A stretch of 64,000 bases of DNA from Adenophora triphylla var. japonica (Eukaryota; Streptophyta; Magnoliopsida; Asterales; Campanulaceae), in the NCBI GenBank assembly GCA_022495995.1, contig JAFEMH010002596.1, forward strand, positions 1-64,000, written 5' to 3'. A model generated the notes under the pieces. The model was given only the letters and a program-made list of their open reading frames with translations. It did no database searches and was not told the DNA's origin. Made by a program: the position numbers and the translations under genes. Below, one piece after another: positions 11,535 through 23,137 of the stretch. The first letter of the stretch is position 1. Each line of letters begins with the position of its first letter.

Positions 11535-12525
11535 TTTTATAAAAAATATTTAATAAGAAACAACTGAAGTATACTGATATCATGAAAAATAGAGAGAGAT
11601 TGTGATTGATAAATTCAGAGATAATTTTAGAAACCGGTTAATGAGAGCCGTTGGATTAAAGCATAGATAATTAATCTTACGGTTAGAATTGAAGAAGAAA
11701 ATAAATTATCAAATGACAGCCCTTGGATCGTAGCGGTTATGGATCGATATCAACCGTTCTTTGTGTAAAGTCAATAGGCGGTTATAAACTGAGGTGAGAG
11801 AGAAAATGAGATAAAAAATTGTAAGACGATAGTCGTTATGAGTATTACAAATGAGTCTCATTAATAAATAAAAATATATTTTATAAAAATTATTTAATAC
11901 TCCCTCCGTTCCGCCCGAAGTGTCTCAACTTTCCTTTTTGGGCGTCCCATTTAAAATGTCTCAATCCCAAAAAGGAAAGTTTTTATTATTTTTATACTCT
12001 TCTTACCCCACTCATTCCCTCTCTTACTTTACTTTTACACTCACAACATTCTCTCTCCTAACTATTCCTCCCACTCATTCTCTCTCCTATTTAATTTTTC
12101 ATACTCACAACATTTAACCTTTTTCTCTTTCTTACATCACTTTCCTTAATTTCCGTGCCGATCTCATTTTGAGACACTTCGGCCGGGACGGAGGGAGTAT
12201 GAAATAGTTGAAGTATACTGATATCACGAAAAATAGAGAGATTGTGATTGATAAATTCAGGGATAATTTTAGAAACTGGTTAATGAGAGTCATTGGATTA
12301 AAGCATTGAAAATTAATCTTACGGTTAGAATTGAAGAAGAAAATAAATTATCAAATGACAGCCTTTGAATCGTAGCGGTTATGGATCAATATCAACCGTT
12401 CATTGTGTAAAGTCAATAGGCGGTTATAAACTTAGGTGAGAGAGAAAATGAGATAGAAAATAGTTAGACGATAGTCGTTATGAGTACTACAAATGAGTCT
12501 CATTAATAAATAAATATTATATACT
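11535..12525. repeat. Tandem duplication of ~345 bp, second copy split by MITE 2
   Basis: Copy 1 (about 11535-11877) and copy 2 (11878-11897 plus 12200-12525) share long stretches such as GAAGTATACTGATATCA, TTACGGTTAGAATTGAAGAA and AGACGATAGTCGTTATGAGT. The copies differ by scattered substitutions. Copy 1 gives the uninterrupted site for MITE 2. Confidence 0.85.
11898..12199. mobile_element. MITE 2 (Stowaway-like, 302 bp including TA)
   Basis: Inverted termini TACTCCCTCCGTTCCGCCCG and CGGCCGGGACGGAGGGAGTA, extending through GAAGTGTCTC / GAGACACTTC. It has a TA target and no coding potential. The empty site is visible in the adjacent duplicate (TTTAATAAG). Confidence 0.88.
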
Positions 12526-12612
12526 TTCGTTCATAGAAAATGAGACTTATCAATAAGACGCTCTAGATGACAAAGTGGTAAGATTATTCGAAATAGAAAT
12601 AGAGGGAGTATT
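12518..12612. mobile_element. Degenerate MITE remnant
   Basis: Starts TATACTTTCGTTCATAGAAA and ends GAAATAGAGGGAGTA. These are weakened Stowaway-like ends about 95 bp apart. Confidence 0.45.
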
Positions 12613-12791
12613 GCGTTAAATTAAGGTCAAAATATGCATTTTGGCTAACGGAAGTTAGTCATGAAACTAACTCCGGGTAATATGTCATGTGAAATAATCA
12701 AATTGTCCCTTAAAAAAAGATGTCCATGATATATGACTTGGAAATATAACATCATATTTTATTTTTATTTGCAACAGATTATAAAAAAAAA

Positions 12792-13050
12792 TACTCCCTC
12801 CGTCTCGAAAAATTTAGATCATTTTGACTTTAATAGTCAACTCAATCGAATTTTGACCGTAATTTTATGAAAATTTAGATATTTTTATGCAATTATAAAA
12901 ATTGTTATTATTTTACCATTAAAAATACAATCAATAACAATTTTTAGAATTTCATGGAAATATCTATATTTTTCTATAAAATTATTCATATTTTTTTTAT
13001 AAAAATATATCAAAATTTAATTGAGTTGATTCTGCGAAATAAAGGGAGCG
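12792..13050. mobile_element. MITE 3 (Stowaway/mariner-like, diverged)
   Basis: Left end TACTCCCTCCGTCTCGAAAA. The right end is weaker (ATAAAGGGAGCGA). Internal sequence pairs over long AT-rich arms, including AAATTTAGAT and TGACTTTAATAGTCAACTCAA near the left and TTAATTGAGTTGA near the right. Confidence 0.65.
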
Positions 13051-13259
13051 AACGGATCTACACACTTTTATTTTTAAAAAATATATTACAAAAGTAACCA
13101 AAATCCATGTCAATTAAATTGTAAATTGAGAGAAAGTCAGACAGTCGGTACACACAACCAGACCACTTGCTTGTTTTCTTTTCATTTACATTTGAATTGA
13201 AAATCTTGGTACACATCAATTTCCAAATAATAGTTATGTATACTATTACTACATTATTA

Positions 13260-13458
13260 TACTCCCGTACCGTCCAACGTGAATGAAAATTTTTAGTCAA
13301 ATTGATGCAACTTTGATCAATAATTTAAATAAAAAATAGTGATTCTAATAAATTTTTTTTTTTATTATAACACAATTAATAATATTTTCAATAATGATTT
13401 TTAAATTAATAGTTAAAATTATTGCAATTTGACTAAAAGTTTCGTGATGGAGGGAGTA
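13260..13458. mobile_element. MITE 4 (Stowaway-like)
   Basis: TACTCCCGTACCGTC at the left and GATGGAGGGAGTA at the right, with complementary subterminal TTTTTAGTCAAATTG and CAATTTGACTAAAAG. It has no ORF. Confidence 0.75.
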
Positions 13459-13653
13459 TGTATTGAAATAGAAACCGCCAATCTACAGTCGTGGGATCAA
13501 ACAAATTGAAAAGAAATCTAACGATTGAAAATTAAAAAAGTTAAAACTGATATTGGAGGTGAGAATCAATCATGGCCACTCTTTATCTTTTTTGAATTAA
13601 ATCATGGCCACTCTTTGCGTGGTGGTTATTCTCCACCCCTATTATAACATAGA
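13459..13653 (-). other. Helitron A 5'-terminal region
   Basis: Non-coding. ATCATGGCCACTCTTT occurs twice (about 13570 and 13603). The minus-strand terminus TCTATGTTATAATAGGGG ends at 13653. Confidence 0.55.
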
Positions 13654-13654
13654 C

Positions 13655-15687
13655 TAGTATTCGTATATCCGTGCCAATGGTACGGGGACGTTACAAAATC
13701 GATTAGAACTAAAATGACAGTTCTGCGTAAAATCTAACATTAAATTATAGAGAGAATTGAATCACACAATGATATCAAGTTGAAGACCGAAGAACCCTTC
13801 CAATAGCAACATAAAATTGCAACCGAAAAAGTATGTCAAACAAAAAAGAAGGAAAAGAAAAGAAACCTTTAAATTAAAGAAATAAGTAAACTATATATTG
13901 AAATCTCTATCCTAAAAAATCATGTAGCCAATAATGAACTTAACTTCCCAACTATATACAGCTAATCTGAATCATCTCATTTAATCCATTTGCATGATTT
14001 AGATTCGCTTTAGGGTTCATGAACGCGTACTCTCGTGAGTCCACTCCACATAAAAAACCTTAAAGACCTTGATGTTGTTGTGGAGTTGATGACAACAACA
14101 AATCCATCTTCTTAAAATACACCCATTATACTTCTTTTTCGGTGTGTCTACACGGTTTGTTGACTGGGTTGGGTATCCTTTCATTCCATCTTAGACTGAT
14201 GTGAAGCCTTTTCATCTACTTCTTGCCATTCCTCATATCAGATCTGAGGCTCTTCCTTCCACGTTGAAGAAACCTCTCCCCCATGCCTCTAACAGAGCAA
14301 AGGTTACATGCTTGGTCTAGTAATACAACAGTGATCTCACTCTTACATACAGGAGAAAATGCACAATAAAAGATATTTTTCCATGTATTTTGGAAAGAAA
14401 ATAAATGGGTACATGTGTAAATTTTGTTCTTCATGAATGTGGCCAGAAGACTCTGTGTCATTCCCCCCCCCCCCAAGTATGACATAATTTGAGCCCCAAA
14501 TTTTATGTATCACTTTGTGTACCACCGTCTAATGCAACATGACAGTTAAATACACTAAGTTTCAAAAAAAAATATAAACATGGTCTCCTTAAATTTCTCA
14601 CTATATGATCTCCTCTAATCTCCTTTGCTCCTTCACCTTCCATCTATGAAATTATATTACCTGCACATATATCATAAAGTCGAGTTCCAACAATAAGCCA
14701 AGGTGGTCGATATTTTAGGTAAAGCTTAACTCATTGACAATTAAACTTATGATGTAAGTCAAGTTTGAGCATGATTCAACCACACTCAAGATAAAACCAC
14801 AACCCACAAAAAAGAAAAAGAAACCTTTAAATTTCACTCTCCAAGTATCAATCTTGTGTTATTATGATCTTCCACGGTTGTTGCTAGTTCATTGGACACT
14901 CAATGAAGCTCTTCTTGTGTTTTTATTAAAAGCTCCCTTAGTGAAGCAAGATTATCGGTTAACAAAACCCCATTTTTTTAGCCTCCATAAGTTCTTTTTG
15001 TAATGATCCCCTAACTTCATATTACTCGGCCTAAACTTTTGACACCTCTGTCTAAATCTTTGTACACAAATTCTAAGATCAACTATTTTGCTACTTGAAG
15101 CTCTTCTTCAACACTTTTGACCTTTTCCACTTCTTTATCTAGATTTTTTCTCGGATCATCCCTTTCATGGGTCAAATGAACAACTGAGTGTTGCTTTTGT
15201 TATTATCTGACTCGATTAAGCTCCAACCGATCGTTAAGCTCATTGAGTTAATATCTTTTCCCTTTCGACCAAGAACTTAGCATCAGAAGATGCCTTCTTT
15301 TCTGAGGATGACTTCAACTCCTGGAGCTCATATTTTAAAACTCTCTCTCAACCTTTTAATTTCTTGACCCTAGTAGTCTTCTTGTATTGGAGTATTTTGG
15401 ACAATCTCAGATCTTGAAATCCATCTTGCTTAATTGTTAATTATTTTTTTTTAATCATTTTGGTACAAAACTTTGTATATAATGTAATACTTGGTGTCTA
15501 AGTACCTCAAATTAAATATAAGAGATGCAGTGATTCACCATAATCCATTAACAAAAATTTCAATGGGAGGAACGAAAATGAAAAATGCTCAACAAATATT
15601 ATGCAATTTTAAAAATAAAAACGTTGACCCAAAGAGTGAATAAGTAAACTCATTTCAAATAGAGAGTATATCTGCATTTAAAAAACT
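13655..15687. other. Helitron B interior, no gene seen
   Basis: AT-rich DNA with short open frames without recognisable domains and a C12-type homopolymer near 14463. Confidence 0.4.
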
Positions 15688-15772
15688 CTCCCTCCGTCTC
15701 AAAACAAATGTCCAATACTCCTGATAAAAAATAAAGTTGGACATTCATTTTGGTTTGAGGCGATGAAGTGAG
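15688..15772. mobile_element. MITE 5 (short, ~85 bp)
   Basis: CTCCCTCCGTCTCAAAAC at the left is complementary to the right arm GGTTTGAGGCGATGAAGTGAG, with ATGTCC / GGACAT further in. Confidence 0.65.
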
Positions 15773-17583
15773 ACACTAATCTCAAGAGTGCTTAAACCCA
15801 ATCGGAAGCTTGTGTTGAAAAAAGGGTTTATTCCTTATATGCACTACCAAGAACTGATCATGCATCACAATCAGAAGCTTATGTTGACAAGAGTGATTAA
15901 CTCTTATCCAAAGTACACACAATTCATTAATAAAGGGGAGGAGACTGACCAACTCCCATTCACACTCAATTCCCTTTTTCTTTGTCTTCTTCCTTTTTCA
16001 CCTCCATTGCTTCTCCATCTTCTGCAGAAAACAAACACTCTAAAAATTCCAACTTTATCCTCACAAACATAACAACACTCATCCCCATTTAACAATAGAG
16101 AAATAAGCAGAAAAACATATGGATATAAAGGAATATCGTACCCAACGATGCTTTCAGAAATAGGAGCTTTGAAATATGAAGAATTCAAACATTTATTATC
16201 TGTAACTCACAAACAAACATAGAAAAACATGAATCTAAAATGGTGTATGTTAGTGGGAGTGTACGGACCGCAAAGCATGAAAACGTTAAAAAAAATGCAC
16301 TCCATAAAGAGCAGAAAAGTAAATGAACCTGATATTCGAGGGTGGTGCTGAAGATGGATTAACATCGTTTGTGAAAGCCGGTGGAGAAGATACGCAACTT
16401 CTTCCACCGATAATCATTTTATTTAGATGAAATTGGATCCAATGAAAATTGCGAATTAAAAAAGAATACTCAAAGTGAGGGCTGCCTGCGAGGGGCGGGG
16501 TTAGTGAGTGAATGAAGTGTATCATCCCTCACATTTACTCCAAATAAACCCCCCTCACAGAAAAATACCACCAAGCAACCTCCAACATCCAAATAATCGA
16601 ATCTTAAACTCTCACAAATTTGAAATGCCAATGTGGGTTGCATTACTGATTATCCAACTTTCTGGGTTTTTGCAAGAGGACAACCATTTGTTTTTAACTT
16701 AATAGGAGAGCATAAAAACTATTGTGGTTTCCAGGGAGTATGAGATGAATGCTGAAAGCTCACTGCTTCTACAGTGCAGAATAGAAAGGTGATTAGGTGT
16801 CTCCAGCAAAAGTAAGAATTCCCTCGAAAATAGAAACGATATGAAATTGAAATTTGGGAGGCACCATTGAAATTCAATTTCAATAGCACCAATAAATACA
16901 CATTTGAAACAAAATCAAACCATGCCCGGATCAAGAAACAAACTTCAGAAAGAATCCAATTCAATACTTAAAAGAACAAAAACACCCAACAAAATAATCA
17001 ATTAGACAAAGAGAGAAAAAAAATCTGGAAATCGTCAAAACCCAGCAACACAAAAGGGTTCTTGAGATTTTCGTCTGCTATCTCCGTCGCCGCTGCACCT
17101 CCGCGCCGCCGTGGTCTAAATTGGAAGAAGGAATCCAATGTCGATTTCAAACAAACAAACAAAATTTAAACAACCATCAGACTTAAAAATGTTGGATGGA
17201 AGCTGAAGAACAAATGTTGGATTGAAGCCCTGGACCTCTTACCTGATTACAGTTTGCGCAATTGAAATTAAAGGTGGGTTTAACGTGTAACTGTTGTGGG
17301 AAGAAGGGAAAAATAGGTAGCGCAATTGAAATTAAAGGTGGGTTTAACGTGATGGAGGAGGGAGAGAAGAGATCGTGGGAGCTGAAGAAGGAACGGAGGA
17401 CGTGTAACTGTTGTGGGAAGAGGGGAACGTGGAAGAATGGTGGTTGACGGAGGAGGAGGAGAGAAGATATCGTGGGAGGGAAAAGGAATATCAGTCGTAT
17501 GATCAAATTTCTAACTTTTAATCTCAACCACTACTTATACCCTAGATAAGAGGCGGTTAAAAGCCCCTGTATTGTATTATAGA
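15773..17583. other. Helitron B interior with short direct repeats
   Basis: No gene is supported. At 17256-17290 and 17319-17352 the word GCGCAATTGAAATTAAAGG is repeated with its continuation. At about 17287 and 17402 GTGTAACTGTTGTGGGAAG recurs. A GC-rich CCGTCGCCGCTGCACC patch near 17085 could be captured host sequence, but it is too short to identify. Confidence 0.4.
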
Positions 17584-17652
17584 TTTAGAACTAAAATTCA
17601 TTAATTTAATCAATATTCTAATAAATGAGTTGTTTTTAAATCTTATTTCCAG

Positions 17653-18485
17653 TGAACATAGGGCTTTAGTGAAAGAGCTTCATCCGACTATGTCTGAATT
17701 GCAAGTAGATCAAGAACACTACTCCACCCTAGTTAAATGGTTTCATGAGCAGTTTCAAAATGACAATGATCTCCATTTGAGGATATTAGCAGAGGGGCCC
17801 CATACAAATGTGATTAGTTATAATGACTTCAATGTTAATGGGTTTCGCTTTCATACAAAGAAAATGGAGCAAAGAAAGGCAACTCAGAATAGTGGAATTT
17901 TAGTCAAAGGAAGTAATTATGGAGACTATTATGGACATTTAAAGGAGGTCATTGAAGTAGGTTACTATGGAGGGAACACAATTTTCTTGTTTAAATGTGA
18001 ATGGTATGATACAAAAAAAAGGGGTTGAAGTCGATAAGTATGGATTTACCAAGGTGAATACAAAATCAAGACTAAGGTCATATGAACCTTTTGTGATTGC
18101 ATCTCAGGTTGTTCAAGTGTTCTATGCAAGTCTTGTGTCAAAAAAGGAAGGCTGGTCAATTGTTATTTTTACTAAAGCAAGGAACACTTATGATGTTACG
18201 GAAAATGAGCAAGATGAAGTTGCAAACACATATCAGGAGAATGAGATCCTTGTTGTAAATTCATGTGAGTTTGACCCTGAAGGTGATAATCTTACACTCC
18301 ACGTTGACTCCCACCCAGGATTTGAAGTTGAACATGATAATGACAATGAAGGTTTTCTTAATCATGATGATGATGGTTTCCTCAATGATGAGGATTCCAT
18401 CGATAATGATGATAATGAGGAGGATATCCCTAGTGACGTTGATGATTTTGGTGATGAGAACAATGATTTTAGTAAAAATTACTAG
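17653..18485 (+). pseudogene. CACTA transposase C-terminal exon, DUF4216-like
   Basis: The exon follows the acceptor TTTCCAG and opens with EHRALVKELHP. A DUF4216-type stretch follows: YNDFNVNGFRFHTKKMEQRKA, NSGILVKGSNYGDYYGHLKEVIEV, FLFKCEWYD. A one-base slip in an A-run near 18015 then breaks the frame, and the continuation reads GVEVDKYGFTKVN, PFVIASQVVQVFY and an Asp/Asn-rich acidic tail to the stop at 18485. DUF4216 usually follows DUF4218 in CACTA proteins. This exon is less decayed than the TNP2 part. Confidence 0.85.
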
Positions 18486-19711
18486 TATGAATCCCTAATC
18501 AATCTATATATAAATATTTCAGCCCTATTGAAATATTTTTTTCTTTTCTTTCTCAGGTATGGCAATGGGAGGTAGAGGTGGAAAATAATCACATGGTAGA
18601 GGTTCTATGAGTAACAACACCCCTCCTGGTAATGGTTTTTTTACAGAAAATATATGTCCTTAATTAATGAATTACTTTTTATCTATAAATTTTTATTTAT
18701 TCTTTATTTTATGCAAAACCAATGTAAGATTTCAAGTCCCATTGTATTTCTTGGAGTTGCAGGAATCAGAAGGGGAATGAATGGCACAAATCCCATTGTT
18801 GGAAGGGAGTCCAATTCAAGGAACATTCAACCAGGAAAGATGGATAACACTAGGCAGCCAACTTTTGTTAACTCAGAGTTAGCCTCTAATGGTATTCTTA
18901 TCTATTTTTTTTTTTACTATTATTCTTTATTTTAAGTCGAAACTGTGTTGAAGCTTTGTGCAGTCAGCAAAATGCACCTTGACCGAAATTGCCATAACTC
19001 TTTGCACGAGCAATATTTTTGCGAACCGATTTTTTTGTTAGAAAGTAGACTCACATATCTTTCCAAGCATGTATTCCACTCCTTTTAGATCTTTTCGAGT
19101 CAATACAGTTTACTCCGCGAACTTGACCCAAAATTCCAGCCCTCCAGATTCTGGATAACAACTTTTGTTGTTCAGCTTCTGTGGTTCTGATTGGTCTTTC
19201 GGCAACGTAACAGATTGAGAATAAGATGGCAGCTTCCCATGCCATACTCCGGTATCACTCTTTCACGACTCAAAAGTTAACTTTACTACTAACTCACTAA
19301 GACATGGAACCTGAAACTTAATTTTCATTCATATAAGTTCCTTGGTGGATCAAAAAGTTGCATCCTTGATTTCCTGCCAAGAAAAGCCCATTAAAGCAAG
19401 AAAAAAGTAAATACTCAGTGTGATGTAAGATCAAGCATGATTACGTTGACCTTACTGGCTATAAATCTTTTGAGTACAAAATAGGAAAATGAGGAAGTAA
19501 AGGAGAAAGAGAACTAATGAAATGGATGGTAGGAGCATATGCAATCACACATAAAGGAGAAAGAGAACTAATGAAATGGATGGTGGTTTCTTTAATCAAT
19601 CTATATATAAATATTTCAGCCCTATTGAAATATTTTTTTCTTTTCTTTATCAGGTATGGCAATGAGAGGTGAGGTGGAAAAGAATTAAATGGTAGAGGTT
19701 CTATGAGTAAC
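18486..19711 (+). pseudogene. CACTA second gene: Gly/Arg-rich exon fragments and partial duplication
   Basis: Copy 1 (18496-18935) has a CAG acceptor at about 18557, then an exon with MAMGGRGGK and a TGAGTAACAACACCCC stretch, and a further exon with RRGMNGTNPIVGRESNS. The segment is repeated from 19593 and, after the copia insertion, at 31863-32185. Between the copies, 18936-19592 is unrelated DNA with no recognised gene. The position downstream of the transposase suggests the second CACTA gene, but no diagnostic domain survives. Confidence 0.5.
18936..19592. other. Filler between CACTA duplicates, no gene seen
   Basis: It contains no convincing coding region. A short repeat (AGGAGAAAGAGAACTAATGA, near 19500 and 19554) is present. 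Confidence 0.4.
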
Positions 19712-19900
19712 TGATAGAATATAGAATAATAGAGATTTATGTAATCATCTATATTTGTGTAGATATGTATATATCCGTATGGTAGGTAAGTAAATATTCT
19801 TGTTATAGTAGGAGACTAGGTCAATCCCTATGATTAAGGGATTAGAGTTGTATATATACATTGGATAGCCAATGAGAAAGGCAAGGACCATATTCCTTTA
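19712..19900 (+). repeat. Copia 5' LTR
   Basis: 189 bp, matching 31674-31862. It contains a TATATATA box near 19850 and ends immediately before the TGGTATCAGAGCC primer site (19901-19913). Confidence 0.9.
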
Positions 19901-19913
19901 TGGTATCAGAGCC
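19901..19913 (+). promoter_or_regulatory. Copia primer binding site
   Basis: TGGTATCAGAGCC is the usual plant copia site, complementary to the 3' end of initiator tRNA-Met. Confidence 0.88.
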
Positions 19914-19959
19914 TTAGTCAGTCGCCTCCTTCATCTCCTTCCTTAGGCCGGTGTTTTTC

Positions 19960-20990
19960 ATGGCTCCCCCTCCGTTGCATCCTGCATTCACTGTAGGGAA
20001 TATAAAGAATTAGATACCTCTAATTCTTGAGCACGAAAACAGGAAGTATGTGTCATGGGCGGAATTGTTCAAAATCCACTGCGAGGTTTTTGATGTTCTT
20101 GATCATATCATTCCGCCGGAGACGGCTGCTGGTACGGAGCCATCGGACAAAGCCCTGTGGAAGAGATTAGATTCCCTATCCGTCAATGGATTTATGGAAC
20201 TATCTCTCCCGATCTGTTACAGACCATTCTCGAACCAGGTTCGACTGCACATAAAACATGGGAACGTCTCAAGGGGATTTTCCGAGACAACAAACATTCT
20301 CGGGCTGTCCAACTAGAGAATCAATTCTCTCAAGTCCTTCTTGATGATTTTCCTAGCATCTCAGCCTATTTCAAGGAATTAAAGAGCCTTGCGGATCAGT
20401 TAGCAAACGTGGATGCGCCAGTTACGAACAACAGGATGGTACTACATACAATTGCGGGGCTAAATGAGAACTATGACAGCATTGCGACAATCATCTAGCA
20501 GAGCGACCCTCTTCCATCTTTTTATAGTGTTCGGTCCAAGCTAGTGATGGAAGAATCAAGGAAGGAAAAGCAAGTGAGCATGGCATCAAGCACAATGAAC
20601 TCGACCCTAATTGCTGCTGGTTCAGACGGTGGTGACAAGGTTAAAATTTTTACCGCTGGCAGTAGTAGTCAGACACAAACAACAAGTCGGGAAATCAGGG
20701 CTATGGTCGTGGTAGTGGTAGGAAGACAGGCGGGCAAGGTCAAGGGAATCGCTACAATAATCAGAATTCTGGCCGGCAGCAGTATGATGGTGGCAATGGT
20801 GGCGGTAGATCTCAGATTGGTCGTGGTCGAGGGTGCGACAACTCTACTCAATCACAGAACCGCCAACGGTAGCAGTCACCTCAGTGGTGGAATTGGGCTC
20901 ACCCTAATGCACCCGGTCCGCATGGTATGATGCATTAGAAGCAGGCTCAAGCATACACTGTTCATGGACCAGGTGCTTCTTCTTCTCCTT
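19960..20990 (+). pseudogene. Copia gag, decayed
   Basis: ATG at 19960 gives MAPPPLHPAFTV, with a TAG where Trp is expected soon after. The N-terminal gag helix region follows (YVSWAELFKIHCEV). After frameshifts near 20150 come EPGSTAHKTWERLKGIFRD and QLENQFSQVLLDDFPSISAYF, the UBN2/gag-like block, then LHTIAGLNENYDS with a stop. A Gly/Asn/Gln-rich linker follows to about 20935. No intact zinc knuckle is visible. Confidence 0.8.
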
Positions 20991-21586
20991 ATGTACCGAC
21001 CAACATCGAGACGACAATGCATGCGATGTCCCTAAATGTTCCGAATGAGAACCTTTACATGGATACGGGTGCCACTTCACATATGACGGGTTCATCAGGT
21101 ACGCTCTCGTCTTATTTTGATTTGAGCAGTAGCAATAAATCAATAACTGTCGGGGATGGTAATATTGTTCCTATTGTTGGGTGTGGACAATGTACTCTCT
21201 CTCTCTCTCTTCCCCTTTTCCCCCGTTAAAATTATCAAATGTTCTTCATGTACCCAAACTTGTTAAAAATTTGATTTCATTCGTCGTTTTACAACTGATA
21301 ATAATGTGAGTATTGAAGTTTATTCATGTGGGTTTTGTGAAGGATATTCGAACAGGGACTCATTTAATGAGATGTGATAGTACCGGGGATCTCTATCCTA
21401 TCACCACCAACTCCAGTCGTGTCTCTGCTCCTACATCAACTTTTTCTGCTTTTTGTCCTCGTTTATGGCACAATAGGTTAGGTCATCCGGGAGCTCCTGT
21501 TTTTCGCTCCCTATGCAATAAAAATTTAATTTCTTGTCAGGATCCGAATTTGAATGGTATTTGTGTTTCTTGTATTTTTGGTAAAC
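20991..21586 (+). pseudogene. Copia protease and GAG-pre-integrase region
   Basis: The aspartic protease active-site motif is YMDTGATSHMT at about 21058. The integrase zinc-binding region reads LWHNRLGHPGAPVF near 21465 and later CVSCIFGKHV, supplying the H-H-C-C ligands. The frame is cut at KHV by the Athila element and resumes at 29100 with KLPFF. Confidence 0.82.
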
Positions 21587-21591
21587 ATGTC

Positions 21592-23137
21592 TGATGGATA
21601 AAAATTCTCTTGTAATAAAAATCTTGCAAGTGTACAAGTAATCGAAGTAGCAATATACAAAAGTAAGGGTTGAATCACAGAGATTTGTGTGTTGAACAAA
21701 TTGATTTAATTAGTGTAAAAAAGTAACAAAGGAAAATAGGTTTTGATTGGTTGAACTATTAAACTAAGAAAGCAATATAAATAAATTAAAGATATCAATA
21801 GACAAGGGATTCATGGATTGGGAATCATAACAATTATCACTTTATGCTTTTTATTTCATGTAAAAAGGATTCAATCTCATTCTTGGGTTCATTCACAAAA
21901 ATATAAAGTTAATATGTTAATATCACAGTTACGTAGATAAAAACATTAAAATCCTAATATTTCTATCTCATTTATATATTCAGTTACATCAATATAAACT
22001 TTCAAGAGATTCAATTTAAATCACAAGAACATAAGAACCTAGATTCATTGATTTCAGTTACGTCCTCAATTAAATCTATCTTCTCAACAATGGTCAATGT
22101 ATAAATCATCCGAGTTACTGAAACGATTTATACCCAAATAGATTCATAGGCCAACGGTATCTTAATATACAATTGAAGCATATGAATGATCTTGAAGAAT
22201 GTTGAGAAAACAAGAATGAGAGAGAGATAGAATTAAAACCCTAGTATAAATATCAAATTGTTACTTACCTTAATCCACGAATCAAATAAATTAGCCTTGA
22301 ATGGCCATTAAATTAAATAAAAAAAACCTTGTATTTGAATCTTCAAAATAAATAAAAGCCTAAACTATGATAAAGGGGAAGAAAATATAGAGAGAGAATG
22401 AGAGATTATTAGAGAGATCAAAAACTAGTCTAGGGTCCTTTTTTATAAGAGGAGGGAGGTGAAATCCTTTTTGGAAACAAATTTTGATCAAAATCATAGT
22501 CAAATTTAGAAATCTACTGAAAATCCGTCACTGATCCACTGCAAATCTGGTTAAAATCTCGTTTTTAATTTTGTGACGGACTGGAATCCGTCACAAATCT
22601 TTGGCCGGCGGTCGCCCATGTCTGCCCCAGCGCCCGCCCAATTGTACAGAAGCTTTCACGGCCAAGGAATTCCATCTTTAGCGGCTGCCCATACTTGCTT
22701 CAGCAACCGCCCTGCCTGCCTTGCCTTGTGGCCTGCTTTCCTCAGCCAGCTATGCTTCCTCTCGACCAGCCTTGCCTTTGGCCGGCCACCCTTCAGTTTC
22801 TCTCGGCCAGCAGCCCCTTTTTGGTTTGGACTTGTTTCGCGATAATTGCACAGTCGCACTTTGGTCACTATAATTTTCTCTTTTGCACTTTCGTCCTTGA
22901 ACTATCCATATTTTCACTTTGGCCCATGAACTTTCATAAAATCAAATTCCTCCCAATTTTCCATAATTTCAGTTTGGTCCCTGAATTTCCAAAATAAGCT
23001 CAAATTCTCCGTTTTTCTGCAATTGCAATTCAATCCCTGTACTTTCAAAACACTACAAAATACATTAAATTTCCAAGATTTGAGCATCAAATAAGCTAGG
23101 AAACATATCTTTTGGATGGGTAAAATCACATCCATCA
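21592..23137 (-). repeat. Athila 3' LTR (minus orientation)
   Basis: 1546 bp, matching 27541-29094. A minus-strand TATAAAA lies at about 22441-22448. Long open frames at 22573-22997 recur in the other LTR as part of the repeat and are not genes. Confidence 0.9.

Larger units (their letters stand above)
2051..13653 (-). mobile_element. Helitron A, non-autonomous, minus strand, with nested insertions
   Basis: Read on the minus strand, the element begins with TCTATGTTATAATAGGGG at 13653. It ends at 2051 with a GC-rich hairpin (GTGCC, loop ATT, GGCAC), 12-13 nt and then CTAG, followed by T. TC...hairpin...CTAG and insertion at A/T are the Helitron rules. No Rep/helicase is present. The present span is 11.6 kb, but 8.1 kb is Element I and several hundred bases are MITEs, leaving roughly 2-3 kb of Helitron. 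Its 5' terminus directly abuts the 3' terminus of Helitron B. Confidence 0.72.
13654..17583 (-). mobile_element. Helitron B, non-autonomous, minus strand (3930 bp)
   Basis: On the minus strand it starts TCTATAATACAATACAGGGG at 17583, preceded by A. It ends at 13654 with CTAG after a hairpin (CCGTACC, ATT, GGCACGG) and 11 spacer bases. The next base is T, which is also the first base of Helitron A. The 5' ends of A and B are alike, so they are probably one family. No Rep/helicase gene is present. Short frames exist, but none shows a domain. Confidence 0.72.
2027..17652 (+). other. Giant CACTA transposase intron inflated by two Helitrons
   Basis: The intron starts with GTAAGT at 2027 and ends with TTTCCAG at 17652. 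Removing the two Helitrons (2051-17583) leaves only 24 + 69 = 93 bp, a normal plant intron length. Splicing joins ...AYDKI to NEHRALVKEL in frame, as expected for the CACTA protein. The intron now spans 15.6 kb. The donor and acceptor look intact, which helps establish the exact Helitron boundaries. Confidence 0.78.

Noticed and set aside
15788..16188. Two opposed ~94-codon frames in Helitron B
   Set aside because: Low-complexity sequences without domain; possible captured fragment but not supported.
18930..19592. A possible separate gene between the CACTA duplicates
   Set aside because: Short frames only, no domain, no start context.
22573..22997. Open frames of 90-100 codons in the Athila LTR, repeated at 28504-28952
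   Set aside because: They recur because the LTR is repeated. The translations have no domain and lie antisense to the element.
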